Shown piece by piece: positions 19,491 through 30,865 of a stretch of 64,000 nt of DNA. Under the pieces are notes generated by a model that worked only from the letters and a program-made list of their open reading frames with translations, was not told the DNA's origin and did no database searches. The position numbers were made by a program, and so were the translations under genes. The DNA is taken from NCBI GenBank assembly GCA_030015575.1, contig CM057337.1, forward strand, positions 290,990,044-291,054,043, written 5' to 3'. This stretch comes from Agapanthus africanus (Eukaryota; Streptophyta; Magnoliopsida; Asparagales; Amaryllidaceae). Every line of letters begins with the position of its first letter. Position 1 is the first letter of the stretch.

Positions 19491-22400
19491 ATATGTCTGG
19501 ACCGCTGATGGGATCTGGGCTCCTTGGCTAACGCCATCGCCCCATTATTGTCACAATACAAAGGTATTGGATCAATAATGGTTGGAACTACTCCTAGCTC
19601 CGAGACGAACTTCTTCATCCAGAAGGCTTCCTTGGCGGCATCATTTGCAGCAATGTACTCAGCTTCCATCGTAGAGTCTGCAACGGTATCTTGTTTGGAA
19701 CTCTTCCAACTTACCGCCCCTCCATTGAGGGTAAATACAAACCCTGAGATAGATTTGCTGTCATCCTTATCGCTCTGGAAGCTCGAATCGGTAAAGGCCT
19801 CCATTTGGAGATCTGTATTACCATACACCAAGAACAATTCTTTAGTCCTTCGTAAGTACTTAAGAATGTTCTTCGCAGCTGTCCAGTGGTTCTCCCCTGG
19901 GTTGGATTGATACCTGCTTACAACACTAAGTGCATAAGCTACATCTGGGCGTGTACATAACATCGCATACATTATAGATCCTACTGCCGAAGCATAAGGT
20001 ATAATGCTCATGCGAGCTCTCTCTTCATCGGTCTTTGGACAAGAATCCTCGGAGAGAGTGGCTCTATGGCAAGCGGGTAAGGCACCCCGCTTGGAGTCTT
20101 CCATACTAAACCTCTTTAGGATGGTGTTGATGTACCTGGTTTGGGACAATCCCAATAACTTTTTGGATCTATCCCTATAGATCCTTATGCCCAGGATGTA
20201 TGTGGCATCACCCAGGTCCTTCATGGAGAACCTTAGTGATAAGAATGATTTGACCGACTGTAGCATAGGAATATCATTTCCTATCAGAAGAATATCATCC
20301 ACGTACAATACGAGGAATGTGACAGCTCTTCCTACAGCCTTCTTATAAACACAAGGTTCTTCTGGATTTTTGATGAAATCAAACTCTTTGATAACATCAT
20401 CGAAACAGATGTTCCAACTCCGAGATGCCTGCTTTAACCCATATATGGATTTAAGCAATCTACATGCTTTCTCGCTGCTCCCACTGTCAATGAAGCCCTC
20501 TGGCTGATACATATAAACGCATTCTTCTAAATCTCCATTTAGAAATGTTGTTTTAACGTCCATCTGCCAGATTTCATAGTCGTAGTGAGCAGCAATAGCA
20601 AGTAGGATCCGAATGGATTTAAGCATGGCTACGGACGAAAAAGTTTCGTCATAGTCCAAACCTGGTCTTTGACGAAAACCTTTCGCCACAAGTCTTGCCT
20701 TATAGGTCTCTACCTGCCCATCCACACCAATCTTTCTTTTAAAGATCCACTTGCACCCTACAGGTTTTACCCCAGGGGGTACAACGTCCAAAGTCCATAC
20801 TTTGTTGGTGTACATAGACTCCATTTCGGATCTCATGGCATCCAGCCACTTCACAGAGTCTCCACTCGTGATAGCTTGCTGAAAACTGGTAGGATCATCA
20901 TCATCCATGATGCAATCTTCTCTGTCACCATCAATGAGGAAACCGTAGTACCTCTCCGGTGGGCGAGAAGTCCTACCAGACCTACGGAGTGGCCGAGGTT
21001 CTTCAGTTTCTTTTGCAACAGCCGGTTCAACCAAATCGTCATTTCTAGTTTGTGTCTCCAGAACCTCTTCTAGATCTACTACCTTGCCATCATCTTTATC
21101 TGTGAAAAACTCTTTTTCCAAGAATGTGGCATACTGAGAAACAAACACTTTTTGTTCCTCTTTGTGGTAGAACAGATATCCATAAGAATTCTTTGGATAT
21201 CCCACAAAGTTACACATGACTGGCCGTGTCTCGAGTTTGTCCGGATTCTGCTTTTTAACATAGGCCGGGAAACCCCAAATCTTAATTCTCTTAAGAGATG
21301 GTCTCTTCCCATTCCATATCTCATATGGTGTGGTAGATACGGTTTTGGTTGGAACCCTGTTTAGCAGAAATGCTGCAGTCTCCAATGCATGCCCCCAAAA
21401 TAAGACTGGTAACTCAGCGTCACTCATCATGGACCGGACCATATCTAATAGGGTCCTATTCCGTCGTTCTGACACACCGTTGTGCTGTGGTGTGTAAGGA
21501 GGAGTGAGCTGAGAGAGAATCCCATTCTCTTTTAGGAAGTTTGCAAATTCTGTACTGAGATACTCTCCACCTCGATCTGATCGAAGCATCTTAATACTCA
21601 AGACGGTTTGTTTTTCTACTTCTTGTTTATATTCAATGAATTTCTCGAAAGTGTCGGACTTGTGCTTTAATAAAAATACATGACCGAATCTTGAGAAATC
21701 GTCAGTGAATGTAATGAAGTATGAAAAACCGCCTCTAGCCTGTGTAGACATAGGCCCACATACATCACTATGTATGAGGCCCAGGAGCTGAGTAACTCTT
21801 TCTCCGAGTCCGGTAAACAGAGTTTTGGTCATTTTACCCTTGATACAAGACTGGCAAGTCGCATAAGATTTATATTCAAAAGAGTTTAAATATCCATCTT
21901 TGTGTAACCTGTTTAGTCTTGTTTCATTAATATGACCAAGTCTACAATGCCAAAGAAAAGCTTCATTTAATTCTGAAAGTTTTCTTTTATTAATGTGTTG
22001 TATACTGAAAACTGTGTGTTGATTTAGGACATATATTCCGTTATTAAGCGTACCATACCCAACCAACATTTGATTTAGGTGAATGTTCATAACATTGTTC
22101 TGCAACACAAAATTATACCCTTCATTGTCCAACAAAGAAACGGATATTATATTACATAGCATACTAGGTACAAAATAACATGGATTCAAAATCAAAATAC
22201 ATCCAGATGGCAACCCCAAGTGATACTCTCCCACTGCGACTGTATGTACATTGGAACCATTTCCAACGCGGAGAGTATGGTCACCTGTCTTCAAAACCTT
22301 GCTATTTCTCAGCCCCTGCATAGAATTGCAAATGTGAGAACCTGAACCGGTATCCAATACCCAGGAAGCAGAGTTTATAGAAAAACAGTTTTCAGTCATA

Positions 22401-23245
22401 AACGCACCTGAAGCAGAAGCATCACCGTGCTTCTTCTTGAGACTTAAGTACTCCGTGCAATTGCGCTTCCAGTGTCCTGTCTTGTGGCAGTGGAAACATT
22501 CGCCCTTCCCTGAGTCTCCAGCCTTGGACTTTCCCTTTCCCTTCACCTTTTTAACTCCCCCTTTAGGATTAGTGGGTTTCTTCTTTTTCTTTCCCTTGGC
22601 CTTGGCTTTTGGGCGAGAAGAGGAAGACTGTCCAATAGTCATAACGGGAGTTTTTGCTAACTTCATAGTGCTCTCTGCACTCCTTAACATATTAAGGAGT
22701 TCAGGGAGGTCCTTCTCCATGCCATGCATGTTGAAGTTCACTATGAACTGAGCAAAGGTGGAGGGGAGGGACTGCAGAATAATATCTATATATTGTTCAT
22801 TGTCCATCGTCCATCCAAGGTCCTCAAGCTCTTCTATAAGAGCTATCATCTTCAGAACATGGTCTCCTACTGGTGTGCCAGGGGCCATTCGCATCTGAAA
22901 TAATTTCTTTGATGCTTCGTATCGTAATACGCGGGATTGCTCCCCATACAACTCCTTTGTATGGAGCAATATACCGTGAATGTCCATGTCCTCGTGCTGC
23001 TTTTGATGTGTGTTATCCATCGATGCAAGCGCGAGGCATGTGGCCGTGGCACAGTCAGCGTCCCTTGTCTTGCGGACTTCAATGTCCGCAACTGAGGATT
23101 TTGGACCAGGGACGGGCGGGGCTGAAGCCGTGAGGACATATGATACTTTATCATAAGTCAAGGCGATTTTCAGATTCCTCAGCCAGAATTTATAGTTGGT
23201 CCCATTCAGTTTGTTTTTATCTAGTAGAAGCTTAAGTCCAGTCAT
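19491..23245 (-). pseudogene. Co1 gag-pol polyprotein, intact except for the Co2 insertion
   Basis: An open frame of about 1,254 residues before the Co2 junction; about 63 more follow at 8870-9077. Gag occupies residues 1-250 and starts MTGLKLLLDKNKLNG. The zinc knuckle is CFHCHKTGHWKRNC (C250, C253, H258, C263) after a Lys-rich stretch. Protease has DTG at 298-300. The pre-integrase HHCC ligands are H433, H438, C464 and C467. Integrase has D494, D557 and E593 (DD35E). Reverse transcriptase runs about 805-1050 with D896 and YVDD at 981-984. RNase H has D1153, E1194 and D1232. Every catalytic residue is present and there is no internal stop, so the protein was probably functional until Co2 landed. 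The last 13 residues of the raw ORF come from the Co2 LTR. Start ATG at 23245 agrees with the family N-terminus. Confidence 0.95.
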
Positions 23246-23687
23246 TGGTATCTGCCATTAAGAGAGAGAAAAGAATACACTCAGCGAAAGCTCTTGCACA
23301 GATTAGATTGGTTTATTATCTTGTCTAATCGATGTTTCCCACTGCTTTTTATCAAGTTTTTCTTTCAAACCTTAAAAAGAAAAACTAGCCAGGATTAATT
23401 ACAGTCTACAACTTCGCTAACCGTTCAGCCAGGCCAGTGTCGGTACTTTGAGGGAGGTTCCCCGTGCTTTCGCACGGACCTAATTAGAGTAAACCTCGTT
23501 TTCCCAGAGGCGGAGCCCCGTTAACACCTTTCTAGACACCTAATGAGTTAGCTAATTGTAAACTGTAAAACTCTCCTAGGAGCAACTATTGCCCACAGTG
23601 GGATCGGGATCCAACCATCACATGGAAGGTATGCAATCTCATTGCAAATTTCAACACTTGAAATTCCCGATGTAATTTTTACCCCTA

Positions 23688-23896
23688 GTACTTATGACCT
23701 TAACTATAGTCAACAAATCATAAGTACCAGTCAAGTTCTACCCGTCATTTCTTGATCAATTAGACCCACCCATATGACCCTTAACTATGGTCAACAAAGT
23801 CGCATGAATGTCCTAATTAATTTGCATCATATGCAGTGTAGGAAGACATCACTTAGCTACCGTACACTACGCCTTAACTAAAGTCAACAAACGTAG
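23688..23896 (-). ncRNA. Co1 triple stem-loop leader motif
   Basis: Three hairpins at 23688-23727, 23771-23806 and 23867-23896. In RNA sense each has a lower stem, a TTTG strand opposite GG, and an apical hairpin of type TTGAC-NNNN-GTTAA. Lower stems are GTACTTATGA/TCATAAGTAC, CATATGAC/GTCGCATG (partial) and CTACG/CGTAG. Paired bases differ among copies while pairing is kept. This is a cis element within the leader rather than a separate RNA gene. Confidence 0.7.
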
Positions 23897-25500
23897 CACG
23901 AATACTAAGTACTCTACTTCCTAAAATGACGGAGGGTTGCGAATGATTTTTGAGAAAATCTTTAACGCTTTGAACTTGATATCGTTGTAGAATCAAACAG
24001 TTTTCAAAAGGAGTGGCTTAAGCTCCGCAGTTTTGAAATATAGCTTTTTCATAAATAGCCGAGTAGTTTTTAAATCCGATTCTACAACATCTTTTTAGGT
24101 TTATTTTCTTTACATTAATCACATTAATGTAATCCCATCATTTAAGTCCTTAAGCCAATCACAGAAAAGAAACGAAAATAACACGTACGCTTATGCCATC
24201 CGCATTCGCCGCAATGTTCCGTTATGCACCGTTAGGTTACTTAACTAACGGCATACCGGGACGGGACTAGCGTGGGTGTAAAACATAAGCAACGTCTACT
24301 ATATATCATATATATAATATGTCATTCGTCTCAGATATCACAGAACACAGGCAGCAGAAACATAGATATAACGTGGGATATCCTAGAACGTCCGTATTTA
24401 GTATTTAGCCAGAATAGAAAATACGGATTCCACAGTCGCGATGAATAGCCAAGCCCACACCCTGGACCCCTACGAGAGCGGCAAGTGACCCTAGCAATCC
24501 TGGAGTTTAGGAGACCCGGTCTCGACTCCTCGAGATGGCCTCCCACTGAACCCCAGAACCCGGTCACCTGTGCTCCCCTCCTTGGGTCCATCCTAATGCG
24601 GAAAAGTAAATAATATACAACACTGGTGACACAACCGCAACCTGGAAGTGCCCTAAATAAAAGAATATTACATTACATTTGAATTTACATGAATGAAAAT
24701 ATAAAACTCTCATCTCACAGAAACCCCCCGGCTATTCGATCGCGACAATCCTGCACATCATATCTCAGCAACACATAATATCACATATCATCAACGTAAG
24801 TAAGTATGCGTACCCCGATTGTCGTTGATATATAGCAACGAAACCGGCGATATCGTACATACTACACTTACGGTCACAGAAAAGAAAGTGTAAAACTATA
24901 ATATTTGGAATCCAGATTCTCTTTAGACATCATAAATGCGAAATATCACATATTTCGTATTTCATGCCTACACTATATGAATTCCACATATTGTATCACA
25001 TTCCAGACAAACAGACAGTATTAAAGTTTTCGAACGAACGATCAAGCACCCAAGATTCACTAAAGCTCAACACTTGAGCAGGGTTAAAAAATCCGGAGTG
25101 TGACACAGTAGTAGCGGTCCAGCCGTAGAAGGGTCAAGCCAACGCCTCACATGTGGCACGCCGTACTGGCCCAAACCCTAAGGTTCAAAGGGCAGTTCGA
25201 GACGGTCACATAATCGAGTTAAGGTTTGTTTTCTTTTAGAGGGACCACCGCAAAAAGACTTGCACGTATCTCCAAAGTATTTAAACCCCGTGAATAGTGA
25301 GTAAATGATACTCGTTCAAACACTTCAATACTTTCTAATTTACTTGGAAAAGCTACGAAATAAAAATCCCGATCGAAATGACGAGTTCAAAACCATCTCC
25401 AGAATTTTTCAAAACCAAATACAGATTAAAAATATCCAAAAATTTATACAAGCAGATTCATGAATTACTGTACAAAAAGTATTCATCAATACATATATAC

Positions 25501-25548
25501 GGCCGCGGAACCGCGGCCTAAGCAAGCTTAGGCCGCGTTTCCGCGGCT
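25501..25548 (-). repeat. GC-rich hairpin in Co1 leader
   Basis: Arms 25501-25523 and 25526-25548 pair at 21 of 23 positions around the loop AA, with core GCCGCGGAACCGCGGCC and TAAGC/GCTTA next to the loop. It begins 187 nt after the PBS, the same spacing as in Co2. Confidence 0.9.
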
Positions 25549-25734
25549 AGAATCACTGTTCACTGAAAAAAATTTGTACCGTAACTCTTATTTTTTCCTG
25601 CTGTATTTTTTACATATTTTTAATTCTGCAAATTATCAAATTTTAGAAAATTTCCAGAGAGCACCCAAAAATACCGTATTTTTGTCCGATCGGGGTTTTC
25701 ACTTCGTAAAAACGTCGCCTAATATTCTAGGTCG

Positions 25735-25746
25735 GCTCTGATACCA
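25735..25746 (-). other. Co1 primer-binding site
   Basis: Minus strand TGGTATCAGAGC (initiator tRNA-Met), one base from the LTR end at 25748. Confidence 0.93.
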
Positions 25747-25747
25747 A

Positions 25748-27830
25748 TGTAAGGTTAGTCTAGCACCCTATGAAGAGTTTTGAAGCATCACATGACCCAA
25801 AGTTTAAATTTTTATAGTGCTAAACGAACATGCAAAGGAATCGATCCTAGAAAATTAGGGTTTCGAAATAAAAACGAACTAATCTAGGGTTTCGAGACTA
25901 CAACCTTTGTAGCTCCCTTTCGCTGGACTCCTTGGTCTCTAGGGTGTTGAACGAAGGTCCTCTTGATGTCCCCTTGTGTCCATGACGATCCACCACGGAG
26001 ATCTCCGTCCAAGCTCGCAACTTCGTCAAACCGAAGAGAACACTCTAAACAAAACGGCTAAGCTTGTGTAGAATGATGTTGTGGTTAGGTTTCTCACTTC
26101 AAAAACCTATCTTTAAGTGGTATTTGCTCACTAGAAAAAACTAGAGAGCAAAAGAGCAAGAGGAAGAAGATGGTGGCAATTTTTGACAAGAGGTAAAAAG
26201 ATAACTCAAGTGAAGAAAAAGAAATATATCAATATATATTTTATTCCTTCATGCTATGAACCATGGTTAAAGTGATGGAGATATTATTTAACTTTAGTTT
26301 GGAATGATAAAGAGAAGGATAACCTTAGGTTAATGGTAGTTGAGCATGGTTAGGTCAAAGGAAGAATGTAGAAGCAAGAATGATTATCCTTTCCTTTTTC
26401 ATTTTCTTTGAAATCCAAAATTAAATAATAATCCATTATATAATCCATGGTGTGAGTCTTATATTGCCACCATTTCCATATGCTAACAACCATGATGGAT
26501 GAGTGTATGTATGTGTGCATGTATGCACATCCACATGTGCATGAAACTAGCATGAAAGAAAGAAAGAAAAGCACACATGCATGCACACATCTATCATCTA
26601 AGAAAAGGTTTTAAGTGAGAAAACTAATGGTTAAATGATAAATCAACACTTGATTTATCAATCCGGTCATATCTCATATGACCCCACCAAAAGCAGTTCA
26701 CCCGATCAATGTTCGGTATCATATACGCACATTTCAATCGGGTGCAAGCGCATATCGCATACGCGCACCACAACGTTTCGCCTGGACTGGGTAACTACTT
26801 TGTGGGACTCTAAGACTCGTCAATACGCCGGCAGAGGGTGATGATCATATCAGGTACCCTCAAGCCGCAAGCGGTCAGCTAAACGTAACGGCCACCCGGG
26901 TATTGAGCGATCAGAAGACAACAAGCGAACCTGCTACAACTCCCGTCGAGCCATCCGGCAACACTACCGTACAGTCCGGTCTCTTCGTCAGATATGCTGC
27001 ATATCGAGCCTAGGGATGGTCACATCGACCCCAATAACTCAATAAGTCGTGCCGGTGAATGGTCTATAACAGATCGAGAAACTACTGATAACACTTATCA
27101 GCAAATCTTAGCAGCCCTGGCCAGGGACTTGCTGTTATAACCAGTCGGGCACAGCACAGCATCAACTCCCAATACCGGGAGAGACGAAACCCCTCCTATC
27201 GCTCATCGTCTTCGTGTGTCTCGGGATTGTACCCAACGGCCACCTGTTTGCACGACTCAGTAGAGCCGTGGTAGGGTGGCAATCAAAGTACAGTGGGAGA
27301 ACACACAAGACTCCATGACGATCTCGGGTCTACAGACTAACCTGTACCAGTGTCACCTGAGAACTGCTATCCGACGATAGATATAATTCCATATAGGAGT
27401 TCTCGGTGAGTCCGTCCAGTGTACCCAGTCACCACTGAGCACCCGTATATGATCTTGATGTCAAACATCGATGAATGTGGGAACATCCATCGCCCATCGT
27501 ATGGGTCTAGTATCATATACGCTAGTCTACTCTGGTATATCGATGCCCCGTCTCGATATACCTATGACTAGGGACGTTCCAGGATATGCTTATAGACTAC
27601 AGATGTCCCACTAGTATGATCTCCATCATAATCAGAGTAGTCAAGCCGATATCCTCAGGGCTTTATCAGCATGTATGAATGAATAAAAGCATGATCAAAT
27701 CAACATGTCAGATAAAGAATAACCAGATAGCATACTATCATGTCGAGCAAGAATGCAAACTGAATATATATACATGTATAGATACATCGACTATCACATA
27801 ATGGCCTCTAGGGCATACATATATCCAACA
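25748..27830 (-). repeat. Co1 5' LTR
   Basis: 2,083 bp, the same length as 6810-8892 with only scattered substitutions. Contains the U3 inverted repeat (27534-27562) and CATGCATG (26576-26583). TSD CATTG follows at 27831-27835. Confidence 0.95.
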
Positions 27831-27835
27831 CATTG

Positions 27836-28560
27836 ATACATGTTTTCAAGCATCTGTTTTGTCGTGAGATCAATACCATCATAGATAATTCGCCATCTAG
27901 GGATTCCGTGATGAGGACATTGTAAAAGAAGAATCTTCAACCGTTCAAAGCATTTCCAAAATGGTTCATTGGGAAGTTGGGTAAATTGGAAGATTTCTCT
28001 CCGAACACTGGCGGTCTTATGATTGGGATAAAATTTCTTCAGGAATGCTATAACGAATTCGTCCCATGTTGAAATACAATGTGCGGCTGTGTTATAAAAC
28101 CATTCTCAGCTAAATCGCACAAAATGAACGGGAGAATACGTAAACGCATAGCATCCATAGAAAGCCTTGAAGTACCCATCAAAGCACATATGTTTTCGAA
28201 TTTGGTGATAAAAACGTATGCGTCTTCAGACTCGAGCCCATGAAATTTGGGTAAAAGTTTGATAAAATGAGGTTTAATTTTGAAATTATCCCCATTGGCT
28301 GGTGGAATGGAAAGACAAGTGTGAAGGAGACCACGTGTAGGGTAGCATCTTTCCTGGAGAGAAATGTGTGGAGGATTCTGCGCACCTGCGGGCGGTGGAA
28401 GAGTGGTGTTAAAGTTTGGTGGATATCCGTCCATCGCGGTCGTGGTGGGTGGTGGGGGAAAAGAAGATGAAGAAGCACCGACTTCGGAGTCGATAGCAGG
28501 AATGTGGACAAGACGGGCACTAGAGTCCCGTGGCCAGCCGAGCATGCACTAAGCGGGTTT
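27836..28560 (-). pseudogene. GyB gag 5' part (Athila-like)
   Basis: The frame 28545-28048 carries the Athila gag pattern FKIKPHFIKLLPKFHGLESEDAY, then KFENICA and LRILPF, after a Ser/Pro-rich N-terminal region. Near 28080 the frame shifts. In the next frame a normal gag continuation (TWDEF, FLKKFYPN, YDGIDLTTKQML) runs to the Co1 insertion point and goes on at 6809. The start at 28545 is an in-frame Met; the true start may differ because the N-terminus is poorly conserved. Inactive because of the frameshift, the Co1 insertion and downstream stops. Confidence 0.85.
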
Positions 28561-29502
28561 AGCGCAAGTGGCAGCGTGTGTGAGATTTAAAAATTTCGTT
28601 TGTTTTTAAAAGTGTGTCGGACTTTGACGAATCACACAAAAATGCACAAACAACCTTAGAACTAAGGTTACCTAGGTCAAGTCTCTAGACCACTCCTAGA
28701 CTTCCAAAGAACAACCCGCAGGATCAATCCTCTACCACCTCTTTACTACTCTTATGACCAGGTAAGTGCCAGGTAAGTGGGAGGTATCCGCTATACGAAT
28801 CACCAAAAATAGCGGGCCTAATTAAGTAACCACTTGCCTTAGACACACTTGCCTAGGCACCAGAAAAGTAATGCGGATAAGTGATAAATTACCCACGACC
28901 TTCCTCTGTTCTTATTGAGCGTGACAGTCCTTAGAGTCTTGTCTAGATATTTTTTAAATTAATGTAGGGTTAATGCAGATGCTCGTTTTGTGATTTATGG
29001 GGCTTAGGAAGGGTGATAAAATCCCGACCTAATCTGAATTTAGTCTTTGCCCCTTAAAAATCCGTATTAAAATATGAATAAACAAACCGATTACAAAACT
29101 TTGCAAAATATTTTTGAGCGGCGATATTTTGCAAAGAATCCTGCAGAAAAGATATTTTATTGGATTTCAAAGGAGTGAGATGGAGCCGAAAAATTTACCA
29201 GAGAAGTTTGGAACCCTAATCCTTCAAATCCGCCGTGCTTCCGCCGCACTTTTGCTTATTTGCCGTGGTTCCTCCGTGAAGTGGAGGGATCTCGTGAGGA
29301 TTTTTGATACATGGCCACCTGTGCTCCTCTGGATCTTGATAAATGTCTCGGGCTCTCTGTTTCCTCAATTCTATGACTCCAGATCCCCTCGCAAAATTCA
29401 CACAATAATCGTTAAATATACAATTTGCAGTTTTGTTTAATTTATGATATAGATCGAAAAAAAATTCAACACAAATAGTAAGAATAAAAAATTACGCACG
29501 TA
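28561..29502 (-). other. GyB leader
   Basis: Untranslated region between PBS and gag. 28870-29060 matches the GyA leader at 4560-4757 in inverted orientation. A degenerate GC-rich hairpin lies at 29230-29278. The 108-residue + strand ORF across 29114-29440 has no family resemblance and is not called. Confidence 0.7.
29230..29278 (-). repeat. Degenerate GC hairpin in GyB leader
   Basis: CCGCCGTGCTTCCGCCGC and GCCGTGGTTCCTCCGTG around an AT-rich spacer, about 225 nt after the PBS. It occupies the position of the GyA repeat at 4303 but has lost several CpG-containing bases, as expected from cytosine decay. Confidence 0.5.
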
Positions 29503-29520
29503 TCCCCGGCAACGGCGCCA
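29503..29520 (-). other. GyB primer-binding site
   Basis: Minus strand TGGCGCCGTTGCCGGGGA, identical to the GyA PBS, two bases from the LTR. Confidence 0.9.
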
Positions 29521-30420
29521 TTTGATTGATCTGTTTTAAAGAAGTGTTTGTAGTAACCGCAATCAATAACGGTGTCGCGTGTAGCTAGACCGAGATGAGT
29601 ACGGGTCGTCCTCAGGGATATGTGGAATCTTTCAATCTTATTTTAGGCGTGTTGATTAGGAAAGGAGGAAGAAGAATATATGAAATGTGATGAATGGTTG
29701 CAGGTTCTAGATCTACGTCAAACACGGATGCAGAATATAAATCTAGATTAGCTACGGATGTAGGATTATATTAAAAAGGAGCTTGTAGGATTCATTAAGA
29801 TTTAGTAGTCATGGATGATTAATTAAAGATTACTCCTTTTATCCTTTAATAGATTTAAAACTAGATCGACAGTGATGCATGTAGATTAGGGTTCCTGGAG
29901 GGAAAAGGGTTCCCACTCTTAACCCCTATCTCGACATGGATCTTCGTTCATGTCTACCCTTTACCAAAACAATTGTTAATCTAATCTCTAATCGTGGTCA
30001 TGATTATCAATGAATTGATAGCGCGCCCAATTAGGATGTTAACTATTCTTTTGATAAACTTTATAAACTTTATAGGATGTAAAAAGAGTTTAAGGATCTT
30101 CATCATCCATTAGTCTACCCTAATCCTATGAACCCGAACAAGAAAAGAATTACTCGCGCATGTTGGGAAAAAAAAGATAGAGAGGGAAATCATATTGAAA
30201 AACTACAAAGAAATAAAATGATATAAGAAAAGAAACTACCTTTATTAATCAACAAGATCAATTACACTTTGTTCCCATAGAAAATGATTGCAAAATGCTA
30301 GTTTGCTTCTCGATCTCTTCTAAGGAGGTAGATGAACTGTTGATAATCAACCAGGATTCTTTAGTCGTCGTGGACTTCATGATCGCGTCGGTTTGATGCC
30401 TTCTAACTTTCGCTCTTGGT

Positions 30421-30431
30421 CCTTTATATAG
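30421..30431 (-). promoter_or_regulatory. TATA box of GyB LTR
   Basis: Minus strand CTATATAAAGG, 24 bp from the nearest CArG box. Confidence 0.75.
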
Positions 30432-30455
30432 CCCTCAAAGAAGAAAACCTAGTTA

Positions 30456-30565
30456 CCATATATGGTGACTTCCTAATATGGTGACTTTCCATATATGGTG
30501 ACTTTCCTAATATGGTGAATTCCATATATGGTAACTTTCCTAATATGGTGACTTTCCATATATGG
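30456..30565 (-). promoter_or_regulatory. Array of seven CArG boxes upstream of the GyB TATA box
   Basis: Perfect CC(A/T)6GG sites begin at 30456, 30472, 30489, 30506, 30522, 30539 and 30556, alternating CCATATATGG and CCTAATATGG, with 16-17 bp spacing and TGACTT-type linkers. CArG boxes are the binding site of MADS-domain transcription factors. The array is also a minisatellite. That it drives expression through MADS proteins is inference. Confidence 0.8.
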
Positions 30566-30620
30566 TAACTAGTTGTTAGGATACCAACCAGAAAATTCAA
30601 GGCCCTAACTCCACAGAAGT

Positions 30621-30669
30621 GCGACGGAACCGCGGCGTATTGGTGGGTTTGGCCGCGGATCAGCGGTGG
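30621..30669 (-). repeat. GC-rich repeat in GyB LTR
   Basis: GCGACGGAACCGCGGCG and GGCCGCGGATCAGCGGTGG around a 14-bp spacer, upstream of the CArG array and TATA box. It is in the same relative place as the GyA LTR hairpin at 3031. Confidence 0.7.
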
Positions 30670-30865
30670 ATTAGGAGGATTGTGGGCTCGTTTCTCTTGA
30701 GCCTTCTTCTGGTGACATATGTAAACTATTTTGGTATCTGGAATCTGAAAATCATCTCTACGTCTCTACCAGAATTGATTTCTTCAATTTACTTTACTAT
30801 TTCGGCAGATTTGATCTCGATAACTCGGACTTCCTTGATTCCAGTCCTGAAATAATTTATGCACA

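Larger units (their letters stand above)
23246..25734 (-). other. Co1 leader (5' untranslated region)
   Basis: About 2.5 kb between PBS and gag, unusually long. In RNA order it holds a GC hairpin (25548-25501), a block shared with Co2 (about 25230-25110), a conserved block with GCGGCAAGTGACCC (about 24600-24460), a CTTAATGGCATAAGCGT-like block, an ACGATATCAAGTTC block (about 23990), three stem-loops (23896-23688) and a pyrimidine/GA tract before the ATG. No long ORF. The same order is kept in Co4, Co5 and Co7. Confidence 0.8.
6810..27830 (-). mobile_element. Co1: copia LTR retrotransposon, autonomous-looking, with nested Co2 and Co3
   Basis: Two 2,083-bp LTRs (6810-8892 and 25748-27830), a minus-strand initiator-Met PBS, a long leader, a complete-looking gag-pol frame and a PPT. 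Without Co2 the element is about 10.6 kb. It sits in GyB gag with TSD CATTG. Domain order gag, protease, integrase, RT, RNase H is that of copia. The lineage (Tork/Angela-like by LTR length and protein style) is not certain. The LTRs are equal in length and differ by only scattered bases by eye, so insertion was recent. Confidence 0.95.
29523..30865 (-). repeat. GyB 5' LTR
   Basis: About 1.34 kb. On the - strand it ends GATCAATCA before the PBS and probably begins TGTGCATAAATTATTTCAGG at 30865 (or TGCATAAA at 30863). Promoter parts in - strand order: GC hairpin (30669-30621), seven CArG boxes (30565-30456), TATA box (30431-30421). The 3' LTR that should lie beyond pol is missing. Confidence 0.75.

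Noticed and set aside
19524..21073. Plus-strand ORFs of 128 and 134 residues opposite Co1 pol
   Set aside because: Antisense shadows of a strongly conserved pol frame; no family resemblance.
28179..28520. Second frame of 113 residues in GyB gag
   Set aside because: Overlaps the recognisable gag frame and has Pro/Leu-rich composition produced by frame shift.
4759..28545. Two separate gypsy fragments at 4.8-6.8 kb and 27.8-30.9 kb
   Set aside because: They are one element: the gag frame continues across Co1 with a shared CATTG target site.
30456..30565. Array called simply as meaningless minisatellite
   Set aside because: Every unit keeps a perfect CC(A/T)6GG in both alternate forms and it abuts a TATA box, so it was reported as possible regulatory sequence.
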